From Pisaster brevispinus (Eukaryota; Echinodermata; Asteroidea; Forcipulatida; Asteriidae), in the NCBI GenBank assembly GCA_023634235.1, contig JAMKCF010000006.1, positions 7,486,172-7,550,171 on the forward strand: DNA of 64,000 bases, written 5' to 3'. Positions 22,688 to 34,900 of the stretch are shown one piece after another. The position numbers and the translations under genes are program-made. Position 1 is the first letter of the stretch, and every line of letters begins with the position of its first letter. Under the pieces are notes generated by a model. It was not told the origin of the DNA and ran no database searches. It saw nothing but the letters and a program-made list of their open reading frames with translations.

Positions 22688-24623
22688 TTTGACGATTAAT
22701 TTACACTTTGCAGTCGATCTTCTGACACCTGCACAAACTGATCATCAGGACAAGTGTTTACTCTCTCGACTTAAGTGGCAGAGGGCGTTATAATATAGCG
22801 CCCTCTGCCATGAAGTCCAAGCCGGGGGCAAGATTCGCTCGGCCCCAGCGGCCTATCCAGGACCGCTGGGATGGGCTAATCAGCTTGCACAAATTAATTC
22901 TTGTTCAGGAAGTACGTCATGCGTGCAGTGCTTGCAGTGTGAGTGTGATGCATGATGGGTCTGAGCGTTAACCAATGAGCGTGCTTGATACGTTTGCCCA
23001 TCCCAGCGCCTTTGGTTTTAAGGCAAGGCGCTGGGGACGAGCGAAGGGGCAAGGTAGACTGTTTCCCTGTCCTCCCTTATTACTGATCTCTATTAAATGT
23101 CAGTATAATGGTCCTATCCGCAAGGATAAGGACAGGCACCGGTCTAATAATCCGGTGCTTTTATTGGACAGACATGCAGTGAAGTAAGCTTTCCATAGTC
23201 GTTCGTGTGAATGGATGGGAGGTCAAAGGTGCGTTTGTCAGGATCCCTCCCCAAACGCTCAAAGCCGGTCTCTGGCGTTATTCACGAGCCTCGAAGTGTG
23301 ACGTCAGATGCTCGGGCTAGGTGCAAGACTAACCAGAAGCAGTGTGACAGTGTGGTACATACATACATACATAATGGTTTATTAAGATCAAATTTACAAA
23401 TCGCGGCATCAGCCGAATTGCAAGTAAATTTACATTGGTAGCTCTCGAATTGACCGACCATGCTCCAGTGCATGGTCGATCTAGTCAATCTCCCTATGCT
23501 CTATGATTTCTGGTAAGTCTAGTCACTCTAGTCGCCCACCCGAACTTGCTCCATGGTTTAGAAAGGGGCAAAAATGATCCAAGTAGGCCTGTTATGACTC
23601 TTGGGCGCCGGCAATTTTGAAAATGTGATATTTGGTTCAAACGGGCGGACGGATCCACAGCCGAAGTTGAAGTCGAGCCATGGTTCGAAAAGGGCAGTAG
23701 CTTTGGATAAAATAAAAAATAAATAACAAAACTAAAAACACACGAACAGTAAAGTAATTTTCCCCATAACCCTATCCATCTGTACTGTCCGTACGCCTGC
23801 CACGCCCCAACACCATCATCACATCATACGTCGTCTCAAAAGAATGGAGCTACCAAAAGAACAACCAATCACTCAATATTTTGTTTGTGCCAGTATGCAT
23901 AATATTATTTATTAATACTTAAAAATGACATTCAAGGTTTTTTGTTCATAAACTTTACATAGTTGAAGGTTGTTAGGTTAATATATAATAATGGATGGAC
24001 TCAACTGTACATAATACATTCTGTCAGTTCATAAAGGCCTACGTTTGGCTACACCTTTTGTCATTATTTTTCGTAGTTATTTGATTATTATGTTGAACTG
24101 TGTGGATGGAAGAGAGTTGAGTAAGCAAAACACTCCAAAATGTTACTTTTGTGCTCAATGAAGAGCTTTGTAAAGGTGGTATATATATATATTTTTCAGA
24201 ACCGAAACAATTCACACGACTGTTGTTACAAACATAAATTTAATGTCACAAAGATTGTTTTTCTTTTATTAATGGTTATTTTGCCTCCCCAAGGATTTCA
24301 GGTGGAACTTTAAAGTTTTATTTCATTTTAAACTTTCACACACTTTTGGGTGTTTAAAGGACATTATTTTTTAATATTCCCTTTAAGATAAGAAGTGCAA
24401 AAGAATAACAGCAGTGTGACATTGTGGTTCACATACCTTTAAAAACCAAGGTAAAAATTAATCTAAAGGAAAAACTTGTGTAATATAAAAAGTAATTGCT
24501 TAATATTATTAATCAAATGTACAGGCAAATAAACATAATATGGACACAAACAAATACTTGTCAAAGGTTTTGGATGACAACAAACAAAACTGTAAAGATT
24601 ATTCAGCAGCACTTGTAAACACA

Positions 24624-24746
24624 ACCGTTTCCGAGTTGGCGGCTATGGCAAGGCTGCGGCTGTTGCTAAGAGTGTTGCCATGGGCTTCCTCTGGCATGTT
24701 CACGTGACGATCGAGCGGCAGCCACAGCCGCTATCGGACACGGCCC
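24624..24746. mobile_element. Possible degraded palindromic MITE
   Basis: 'CCGTTTCCGAGTTGGCGGC' on the left is an imperfect inverted match of 'GCCGCTATCGGACACGG' on the right, with further GGCTGTTGC/GCCACAGCC pairing inside. GC-rich island in AT-rich DNA. Ends and target duplication unclear. Confidence 0.35.
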
Positions 24747-25591
24747 TTAAACATTAACCTTTTAAGTTAAGAAAAGGCATTGCAGTTTTTGTTCTCGTAT
24801 TAATAATACTTTGTTCGAAATTTGAATTATTACATCATGTTATTGTTCACAAAAACACACACATCTCCTTTGTGATAAATATAAAGTCTCAAAAATTGTG
24901 TTCCGGGTGGGAATGGGGTGTAAGGTTCGTGGCAGAATCTTTAAAAAGAATTACTTCACCGATGAAAAGGCAACAATGCCCTTCTTTGTGGAAGTTTAAC
25001 TATCATACATTATAAATTCTAGTGAAATATATCGTGAAATTATGCGGACAATAATAATGTAAAAACTAATTACAAAAATGTACATGTATTAATTATCATA
25101 CAGAGATGTGCATTGTTCGATGCTTTTACCTAGTGAAAGGATCTACTACAGCAGTTACCACGCGCACCACGTGTCCAGATGACAATTTTGATCATTAATT
25201 TGTCCAAGACGACTCGCTGAAACTAAGATGGTCGACTTAATTTTGGTAAGTCGTCTGGGTGAGACGAACTGTCTCGTCAAGTCGACCGATTCCATAAAAG
25301 GTCGACCTGTCGAGATAAACTCGTGATCTCAATATGGCACCCATCGGCACCCATATGGAGTAGCTTCTTTTGTTCCTGTGCCGCAATTTTGATACAAAGG
25401 TGATACAAAAATTGTAAACTTTTATAACAAATTGGCGTTGTTAGTTTGAATTATAATATTTAGGTTACAAGTTGTCATAAAAATATTTACAAATGATAAA
25501 ATTTTCCTTTTTCTTTCTTATGGCGTAAGTTCTACAAAATGGTTTTATTCTTCGAATGATATTTACCCACAATTTGATTTGACTGAATGCA

Positions 25592-25597
25592 TTTATT
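25592..25597 (-). terminator. Candidate polyadenylation signal of the CH-filamin gene
   Basis: AATAAA on the minus strand 350 nt beyond the stop codon at 25947. It is a plausible distance for a 3' UTR, but other signals exist further on. Confidence 0.3.
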
Positions 25598-25946
25598 CCA
25601 AGTAACAATAATGTGCCATACAGTTCATGTTTTAAAAGTGGTAGATACCAAACATTTTTGTAAAAACAACATGTGAAATCCGCTCACTTTACGCCCTCTG
25701 CCGCCCGTCACAAATTCCAATGTTTTACGTAATATAGTTCTAAGTGTCAGTTGGAAGCATTACATAAACGTTTTCTTAAAAACATAGAGATGTCTGTACC
25801 TTTTTTGTATTACATGACAGTTACTTTATATTTCAAGGAAAAGTACCGTAGAACTACGTCACCAGTCCAATGTATGGCTTCAATTGACAATATCAATACG
25901 ATTTGTGTACATTAAATTAAACGTTTTGCATACTGTACAATTTCTC

Positions 25947-28900
25947 TTAAAATGTAATTTTAACAATGAACGGACTGTCTGGAATGTGTTTATCGGCCCA
26001 TCTGACTGATATCACGTAAAACCCGGCCAGACTGACGTCATAGATGACCTCATACAGGTCATCGCCTGTGTAGACAACGTTAGTCTCGTTGACCGTGTGA
26101 GGGCGTGGTCCGCGGATCGTCACGCTGAGCGAGCCGTCACCGGCTGACATTGTGCGTACCTGGATAGAAAAAGAAAGGGGGGAAAACGAATGAAAAACAT
26201 GATATTATTTGAAAGAGATATTTTTTACCCCTGCAGTGAAGGCTGCTGTCAGAACATGCTGAACTATTTTAATATTTCCATTGTCTTTACCACATCGGAC
26301 ACGCCGGTCAGCTTATATTATGCCACGATCCTAAGCTGGACCGTGCCACACGTCCTAGAAGGGGGTCAATCAACAGGGTCGGTGATTTGGCTAGGAGGGG
26401 GCAGGACAAAACTCTGCCAATATCCTTTGTGCACAAAATCGGTACGGCAATTGTCAATAGTAGATACAATTCTGAGATATTAATTCTTGTACCTATAACA
26501 GTGCAGCACTTAATTTAGCTGAGGAAAATAGTCAAACTTCGAGTTTAAATCAACAAAAGATTGTGCCTTTGTTGATGCGCTGGGTGCCATGTGACTTCAG
26601 GGACCGTAACCATGAAGGTTCATGTCAGATATGGGGAACAATAAGGGGACACAATTGAGGTGGGGGTGGGGGGCTAATTTCCATATATTTGAAATATATA
26701 TGTGGGGAGGTTCTTTCACACATGTGTGTTCTTTGGAAACATTCATTATGCGTGCTTTCGTGTTTTTTAAACTTGAGAAAATAGAACTAGCTTTTGCAAA
26801 CAGTGTATACACGTACCTGTTAATGTGTGTTGTGTTGTGTTGTGTTTTCATTTAGCCTTCGTGAAAGACTCTGCTAGGGTCAAAACGTCGAGCTACTAAC
26901 TATTTTTTTATTATTATTTGTGCTTTAAACAATTACTGGTTGACCTGCCAAGTTGTTTCCATCTTAGGCACTACAATGTGAAACAAAAGTGTTCCCCAGC
27001 ACTCGTTTGTCATTTCGGTTTGTGTGAGATCTAAATAAGCACACATTGTATTTAATAACGTTCACACAAAAAACCTTCATAACAAAACCCCCCCCCCAAA
27101 AAAAAAGCCCAATTAAAACCATTTTCGTTGTTTTCGCGAAAACTACTGTCCTCACTTAATTGGTTGTGTGGCGTTATCTATTGCAATAGATAACGCCACA
27201 CAACCAATTAATTTGTTACAAACATTTGAAGAAAAAAACGACATTAATAAAAATAACATGAAACCGTTATAAATTTCAAGGAAACAGCTTATCGCGGCTA
27301 CATGTCATCGTTTTGATTGTGTTCCGCCCATCCATCAATAAGCAACTCTTTGTTCACATGGTTTCAATGGGCAGTGCGACAAAAAAAAACACTTGTTATT
27401 TTGTTTTCTTCTAACGAGCGGTTTTCATACATTGTCAGAACGAACCGTATGCATAGTCCTTTGAGGTCTGCAAGGCTTGTTGTGCTTCCATTTCAATTAC
27501 TAGATTAATGATGTCAACAGATGGGTGGGGATAAATGGAACTAATAATGATGCATACTGTCACCCATGGGACAAACGAAATTTCTGTTTATTATGGCAGA
27601 ATTAATAACAAGGTAATCCCCCCCCCCCATCACTTTCGAACATGCGTAGATTGGTACTTAGAGGCGACGAAAACATTTCTTTTCGAGTCTCGGGAGTAAA
27701 CTGAACTGACGCGAGTTTTAGTATTTGTCAACACACTATTTATATAAAAGGACATAATTAGTTGGGGGGAAACACTTAGTGTAAACGGCACTAACAAGTT
27801 TTCTGCATCAAACATGGGTCGAGCTGGGAGTTTTCTTTCACAAAAAAACCCAAAACATATGTTTGAAAGGGAAATCTGCGTTATCAAAACTCGTTTGATA
27901 CATGCATATCACTCGCCATACCTTCATTTACCACAAATCAAATTTAAACAGTGACGCACGCAGCAGTTCGGATCTTGAGCGAAGAAACCGAAATGGCCAC
28001 TGCCTTTCTCGAGTTCCTGACTGTAATTTCATTAAGGATTTCAACAACGAAAACATGCCGCATTGTTGCCAAAACGATTTGAGAGACTATTTGTTCTCGT
28101 TCCGGGCACTGCACAAATAAATCATAAAAATAATTTGGCGATATTATGATTATACTTTCATAATATGCAACATAAAGCCTTTCGCACGTACTGCATACAC
28201 AACGTGCGTGCAGGGACTGCATTCACTTTCAAGTATAAAACGTTGCCATGGCAACACGTTGCAGTCATCAAATTAAGGCATACAGTCCAGAAGTCAACTC
28301 GCATTATGCAAATCACTGTCAAAACAAGCTACTCCATTACTGTCGTGGAAATGCGTGTAGACTATTATTTTAATCCGACCCAAGACCGACTTGAAACAAC
28401 AAAGGAGGGTTTTGTTGTGTGTTTGTGTGTTTGTGTGTTTGTTTTGTGTTTTTGTAAGCTTTTTTGTTGCCTTTTCTTCATCTGGCAAGGATTGTTGTTT
28501 ATATTTTATTTTATTTATCAAATTACGAAAGAATTGAGCTGTCGGTTGAGTAATGTGCCCACCCCTCCATTATTTTATCGACAGCTCATGGAACGTTTTT
28601 TTGTTTTTTTTGTTTTTTTTTTGGGGGGGGGTTTTGGGGGGGGGGGTGAACATGATTGTGTGTGCTTGTTGTTTTTATTTGACACCGTACGTTCCATTTT
28701 CATTATGTCACTATAATACTAATTGTCAACTAGTGATAATCGTGGCTTCTTAAATAGCGCTCAAATCCGGCGCTACGATATTTTTACCCCTGGTCACTGA
28801 GCCATTTATTTCATTCCTTAAACCATCTCAGCTCCCTTGGGAGTATACAGCCTGTGCTGCCAAATGTGTAGCACACCAAGCTTAATCAATCACAAAAACC

Positions 28901-31900
28901 GTCTCTGTCCTCATAGGTATCCATTTATACCCTGGGTGAAGAGAGGCAATTATAGTTAAGTGTCTTGCTCAAGGACACACGAGTGTCATGACTGGGATTC
29001 GAACCCTCATCCTGATGACTCAGCCACCAGAACTTGAATCTGATGCACTCGGCGCCCACGACACGTCAAGATTTGTAAGGACTTCTTGTAAAATAATGTT
29101 GTTTTGATTCATTGATTTTGATTGAGCTAGTATCATGGATTTTGATTGAGCTAGTGTCATCATTTTCTTCCCTGTGCACACACCATCACTTTGTTAAGCT
29201 CGTTATAGAATACGGACCAACAAAATTGCTTTTTACATGGGTTTTGAAGCATGGCATGGTGAGGTATCAATGTACATTCAGTGTGTATTAACACAATGTG
29301 TATTTTCGACTTTGCTGCGTAGATGTGTTCCTTAACATCCTTTGGGCACAATAAATTGTCTTTCGATTAATTCTACTGCTGCGCAGTAGATTCGGAATTC
29401 GGGAGACTACTTAGTTGAAAACTGAACTGTCCTGGGGTGCGTTTTCGCGGCTGTAACCAAAAACTGTTTCGGTCTTTGGCCGGTGATTAACCAATGGCCA
29501 ATTAAACCGAAACAGTTATTGGTTACGACCGCGAAAATGCACCCCTGCTTATTATTAACCACTACCGGGGCGGGAAATATGAAATCGGCCCGGACTGCTA
29601 CTTTCGCTTTGTGGTTCACGGGGACTTCTCAATTAACTTAACTGCCGCGGAGTAAGTTCTCATTTTGGTCTCAACTTTTTGGCTAGCCTAGGGCTTCCCC
29701 CGTTGTCTGTTTTGTTTACTGTATTGAAAAAAAAAAAACAAGAGAGTGCACCACTATCTTACCTGAAAGTTGTTCTTGTCACCCACGATGCCGTTGTAAA
29801 GTCCCAGGCCCGAAGCAAGGCACCTCTCTGGAATGGGCTGACTTGGCGTTGTCAGACTTCCCTCCTTCGTCGACGACCCATCCTTGTGGTAACTCGCCAC
29901 GTCCCGTTCCTCTCGGTGCGACTCCTGCGCAGTAGTGGCGGGTTGTTCCGCGTCCGGTAACTGGGCAAGTATCCCCAACTCGTCTCCCATTACGGGGCGG
30001 TACTTGCGGAGGAACTCTCTGGTGGAGTACTCGGGGTCGTTCTCGAGGGTACGCAGCATCGCATCCAGGGATAGTTCCCGGAGGGTCTCGCTGTCCTCCG
30101 TGTACGGGGTTTCCACCGAAGGTTCACCGAACAGTGGGGGGCTTTTGTCCTCTGCTATATCGCTACTCGTGTTGGATTTGCCTTCCGCAGAAGCGTCCCC
30201 GTCATCAGGGGACGAGATGTTACCAACGGATGAGCCCCCTGGTGTTGGAACGGTGGAGCTGTCCGGGCAGCCGTTACAGTCGACCGTTAAGAATTGCCGA
30301 GCGACAGATTCGTCATTTTCATTCTCTGGACTCGAGGACTCGTTAATCATATCATCTGGACCGTTTGGTAAACAAGTCGAGTTTGCTGAAATGTTATCCG
30401 AGGATTCGATGGCGTGATTTTGGTTAACACCGTGGAATTCCTCACTAGGGCTTTGCAGTTTTGTTGTAATTTCATTTACTTTAGCGTGCCCCTCATTTGC
30501 GATGTTGTTTTGATGTGAATTTATGTCTACTTGCATGAGGGGTGCAGACTGGGTAATCGGAGACGAGGTGGTGTTTCCTTCTTTCTTCCCGTTGGTCTTG
30601 AGCCCGCCTATTATTCGGCTTCGCATCTCGTCTGTGTTGAGTCTGCTCTCGTGGCCAGTGATGTGTCCGTTTTCATCTGAGAACCCACTATCGAAGGTAG
30701 ACTGTCTTCCCTGACTCGAGTGTGTTCCGGACCGTCCACGCCTTTGGACGGAACCAACAGCGTTGAACCTTCCGTGCTGATCGATGTCGATCTTGCGTGA
30801 ACTGCTCTCTGTTCCCCGTATTAAGTGAGCCAGTCCTTGTGTCTGCTGAACAACTTCTTCTTGTACGCGATTAATTTTGTTAGCCTGGGCCCTGGCAGTG
30901 TCCTTCTCGCTGGATGAGTTCGCAACGGACCCTTCACTTTCACCCAAAGCACTGTCCCCATTGCTGTCTTTTTGCCTGTTGTTAACGTGCGCGTTCCTAT
31001 ACACATTCCGTCGGCTGACCCAGCCCGTGGCGGTCTTAATGTCCTGTGCCGTGCATTGGGTCGCTTTGTCCTCCTTTCGTTTCTTGTGGACCCTCCGGAA
31101 ATGTCCTGGTGTAGTTTCTGTGGATTTGACACTGGTGGAGACGCTGTTGTTAGTCACACTGAAGCCTCCTCCAGATGTATCACTGCTCACACCTCCCACT
31201 GATTGTTTTGACTCGCCAGGTCGACTTCCACTCCCAATCTCTTGAAGAAACTGTTTTCTAGTTTGAAGATAGTGCTCCAGGTCAGCAGACTTTTCTTTAT
31301 TCTCTGGTTGATTATGTGTGCTGCTTTTCTGGTCGCCGGTTTCAGCTGTTGCACCTACCACACCTGGACTCGGACTCTCGGGTCTGGTTTTCAACTGGGA
31401 TTCCAACTGTTGCACCGACCCTTGGCAACTGGAGCCATTTGGAGTTGCCAAAGTCCTCTTGACGGTTAAAACCTCTCCATCCACACGCTCTTGGCTTTCT
31501 TTCGTTTTGCGATTTGAATTTAGATTCATGGCCACCTGCTTGGATATCTCATTGAGCACTTTGCCCATGATGATCTTTGACATGTGGTCAGCGTACCTGT
31601 CTGTTGGAGGCGTTGTCCTGTTCGCGGACGGATTGGCGCGAGAAAGGCTAGCGCCAGACGACGAGGAAGAAGTGCTGAACTTGGGCGAGCGGTCGTCGAT
31701 ACTCATGGAAGTTGAGATTGATGGAGAACTCGTCATGCTGGACATCTGAGAAGAGGATAACACCGAGGAGCTCCGGACGTTTGGATAGGTTACTTCTTCA
31801 GTCCCACCGGCACCTTTGATGATTCTACGGATGACCTTCCGTCTGGTTTTTACGGCAGGAGGTCTTTCCGTACTGTACATAATGGAACTGCTCCTGCTCA

Positions 31901-34900
31901 GTATGGACCCACTCCTAGAGGAGCCCGTGCTGACAGACGAACCGTGTCGGGACATGAAGAACGGGTGGTTCCCGGCAGAGTGAGGGTGTCCGTGGTTGGG
32001 TAAGAAAACGTCAGATGTGTTATCAATGCTGTGATCCATGCTGCTAACCATGCTGCTGCACATGCTGCTGAACGGTGACGTGCTTGTGCTCTCGTAAGAG
32101 TCTCGTATGGTCGAGATGTGAGGCTGTCTGACGAGAGACTGGCGACGGCATTTGATTGCGTTCCCTTCGCTGTCATTCTGTCCGGCGACCGCCTCCGCTC
32201 CGTCGTGCTCTGTATCTTGCTCCTCCTGGAATGAGACTGCCTTGACGACACCCTTCACGGCCGTCTGCTCGATGTTCTTGGCCGTGGTCGATCGGACTTT
32301 GAACGGGCTATTCTTAATGTGCTCCCCGCCCCATGTAATCGTCACTTGGTAGATCCCCAGACTCCTCGGTATATAGTTGACCTGATACAGCCCAGGCTTG
32401 ATGACTTGATAATCTAGAGGTATCGGCTCGGGTGGTCCTTCGTCATCGGGCCTTGGTTCATCTTTACTGGACTGGCTTGCGTTCGCGTTCACCAGAGCCC
32501 CTCGACCGATCTTCGTTGTCAAGATCTTCCGGCGGACCTTTTCCCTGTTGGGTCCGGTGATCTCGACGTAGAGATTCTTGGAAATGTACGTCTGTGTGGT
32601 AATGTTGAACCTGGCCCTCTTATCGATGACGGCCACCACGAGACCGCTGCCGCTGGCCGTGCATTCGTTGTCCGTGCTGAGCTCGATTTGTTTCCCAATC
32701 TCTGGTAGCTTAATCGGGGTCTCTGGTTCCTCCACGGGGATGTAGCTTGCGTACCGGATACTGTTGATGTACTGCATCATCTTCTTCTCGTTTATTTTCT
32801 TAGGATCACCCATCTCTTCAGGCATGATTGGCTGTGATATTAAAACAATAAATAAATAAATAAATAAATACTTAGACCACAAAATTGAAAATAAATAAAT
32901 AAATAAATACTTAAAAACGAACACATGAATGTCACTAGCAACATTCTTCATATCGTTGAGCAAATCGAGTCAGCAAACCCTTACGATTGGTTTGGTTGTT
33001 TGTTTCTCTTCTTTTCAATTTTGTATTGAAAGTAAACGATTTGAATTACACGTTTACGCGATTAACTTTAAATCCCTATACTAGCTGTTGCAAAGTATAC
33101 CCCGCAGTGTTTTTTTCTTTCCTTCTTTCCCCGTCTGTAATATTATTTGTATGAGTGTCCCATGTCAACTAAACAATGTTAGCCTCGAGGGACGTCGTCT
33201 GAAACACGCGAAAAATATTTTTTGACAAGACGAGAACTTGTTGACAAAGACAAGTATTATGTATCCCTTCGTGAACACGAGTGCCACCCGCATGAAACAC
33301 GTGCATCTGTTTGGGAAAGGGGCGGGGGACAATCTTGATACTAGACAATAAATAAACAAAATATGAGACTTAAACTGTCACCAAAACCTCAGATGAAAGG
33401 GAAATGAAAAACTTAAAATACAAAAACAGTGGAAATATTTATTGTTAAGCTTATCGAAGATTATAAAAAAAAAAAACTTCATAATTTATCCAAAGTAAAA
33501 AAGGCGTAAATTCCATGGCTCTGCTTTACCGCGGAATTCAGCGCTTAACGGCTCTTGAGAACAAAGAGCTTTACAGGGCAGGATTCCGCGGTAGTTGAAC
33601 CCTGATTAACTCGGCATTCTCCAGATTGAATTTATATGACTCGGTAAGAAACAACGACCCAAACCCTTACCTGGCGTATACCGAGATTCCGTTGGACCAG
33701 CCGGACCGCCAGCCGGCAATTATTGACGGAGTGATCTGGTCTGAGGAGGTCATTTCGCGGACATGTGCCGGGCACAACAGCATTGATGAGCACACACAAC
33801 GCGATGCCGTCACACCATTGGCTGGATAGGTCGGTCACGTGTTGAAGGCTGGGACATGTCAGCCAGACCCAGCGGAGTAGACGCTTCTTATTGGCTGATT
33901 CTGTTACCCAAAAGACAATAACAAGTAGTATTAATTAAACTTGATTTGACGAGGCCATGCAATAAGTCTGCATTCACATACAACTTCGATTCCAAACTCC
34001 AGAGGCAAGTAAAGGTCACACACGGGGAATATGCAACAATTTGTTGTTGTCCAGAACTGCCGGCATTCCCCCTTTCTTGGAAAACTCAAGCGACTGGTTT
34101 TCAAGAAACTATTCATTGACATGTCGGTGTTTGACAGTAGGCCCTAAATTAGTGATCACGATTGCTCGCATTGACCGTCAGCAAGAGTCAGTGGAGTCAA
34201 CCAAGAGCAAGTTTGATCAAGAGCCATAGTTAAAAGAGGGACTCCAGGTTTTGTGACGCAATCATTTTCTAACTTATTATGAAAGAGGTAAAATTACAAG
34301 CATCAAACCTCACGTTACAGTGGTATAGTATACCATTGTATTTGATACCCTTCTTCCAATGCGAATTGTATCAACATCAAAGAACATACAATGACGTCAA
34401 ATTTCAAGTTTAATGCTCTGTACATTTTTTAACAGGAAATTGTTAAGTTCATTCATGATTTTTGATGATATTTAATCATAAAGGTATTGAATTTGACCTT
34501 CTGACTGACGCACAATGTCCTCCTTGGAATGTACAGATCCATATGCTGTTGATTTCGCCCCGAAAGCCAAAATAAAATGACATTTTACACAATTTTCACG
34601 TAAGGTTAAAGATGTATGACATTGTTTCCACTTTAAGGACTCTATCTTTTAGACAATGGGTGCATCACAAAACTGAATTTGACCGTGGAGTCGCTATTTG
34701 ACCGTTATGTCGACTAATCTCCAATCGAAGGCACACTAGTCGAAAATGATTGGACAAGTCTATAGTCGGCGATTCAAGATTGTCGCATCGCGCTGGTCCC
34801 AAATATAGCCATTTCAATAGCACAGTGCAGAGGGGACCAGTTATCAGAAACGATGATTTCGTTGATCATACCTTTTACAGTTACGCTGACTTTTGCAACA

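Larger units (their letters stand above)
22688..25946. other. Intergenic region between IAH1 and the CH-filamin gene
   Basis: Contains the IAH1 promoter (adjacent to 22687) and the 3' UTR of the minus-strand gene ending at 25947. A moderately GC-rich patch at about 22800-23340 lies upstream of IAH1 and may be promoter-linked. Otherwise AT-rich; a weak inverted repeat is at 24624-24746. No supported coding sequence. Confidence 0.5.

Noticed and set aside
28165..28716. 183-residue plus-strand open frame
   Set aside because: It is generated by T/G-rich simple sequence, hydrophobic and low complexity, with no splice context.
29935..31749. Several plus-strand frames of 70-160 residues
   Set aside because: They are antisense shadows of the large filamin exon on the minus strand.
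32823..32825. ATG at 32825 as the start of the filamin protein
   Set aside because: The upstream exon 33671-33894 encodes a CH domain and joins in phase just ahead of this Met, which falls inside the last CH helix region.
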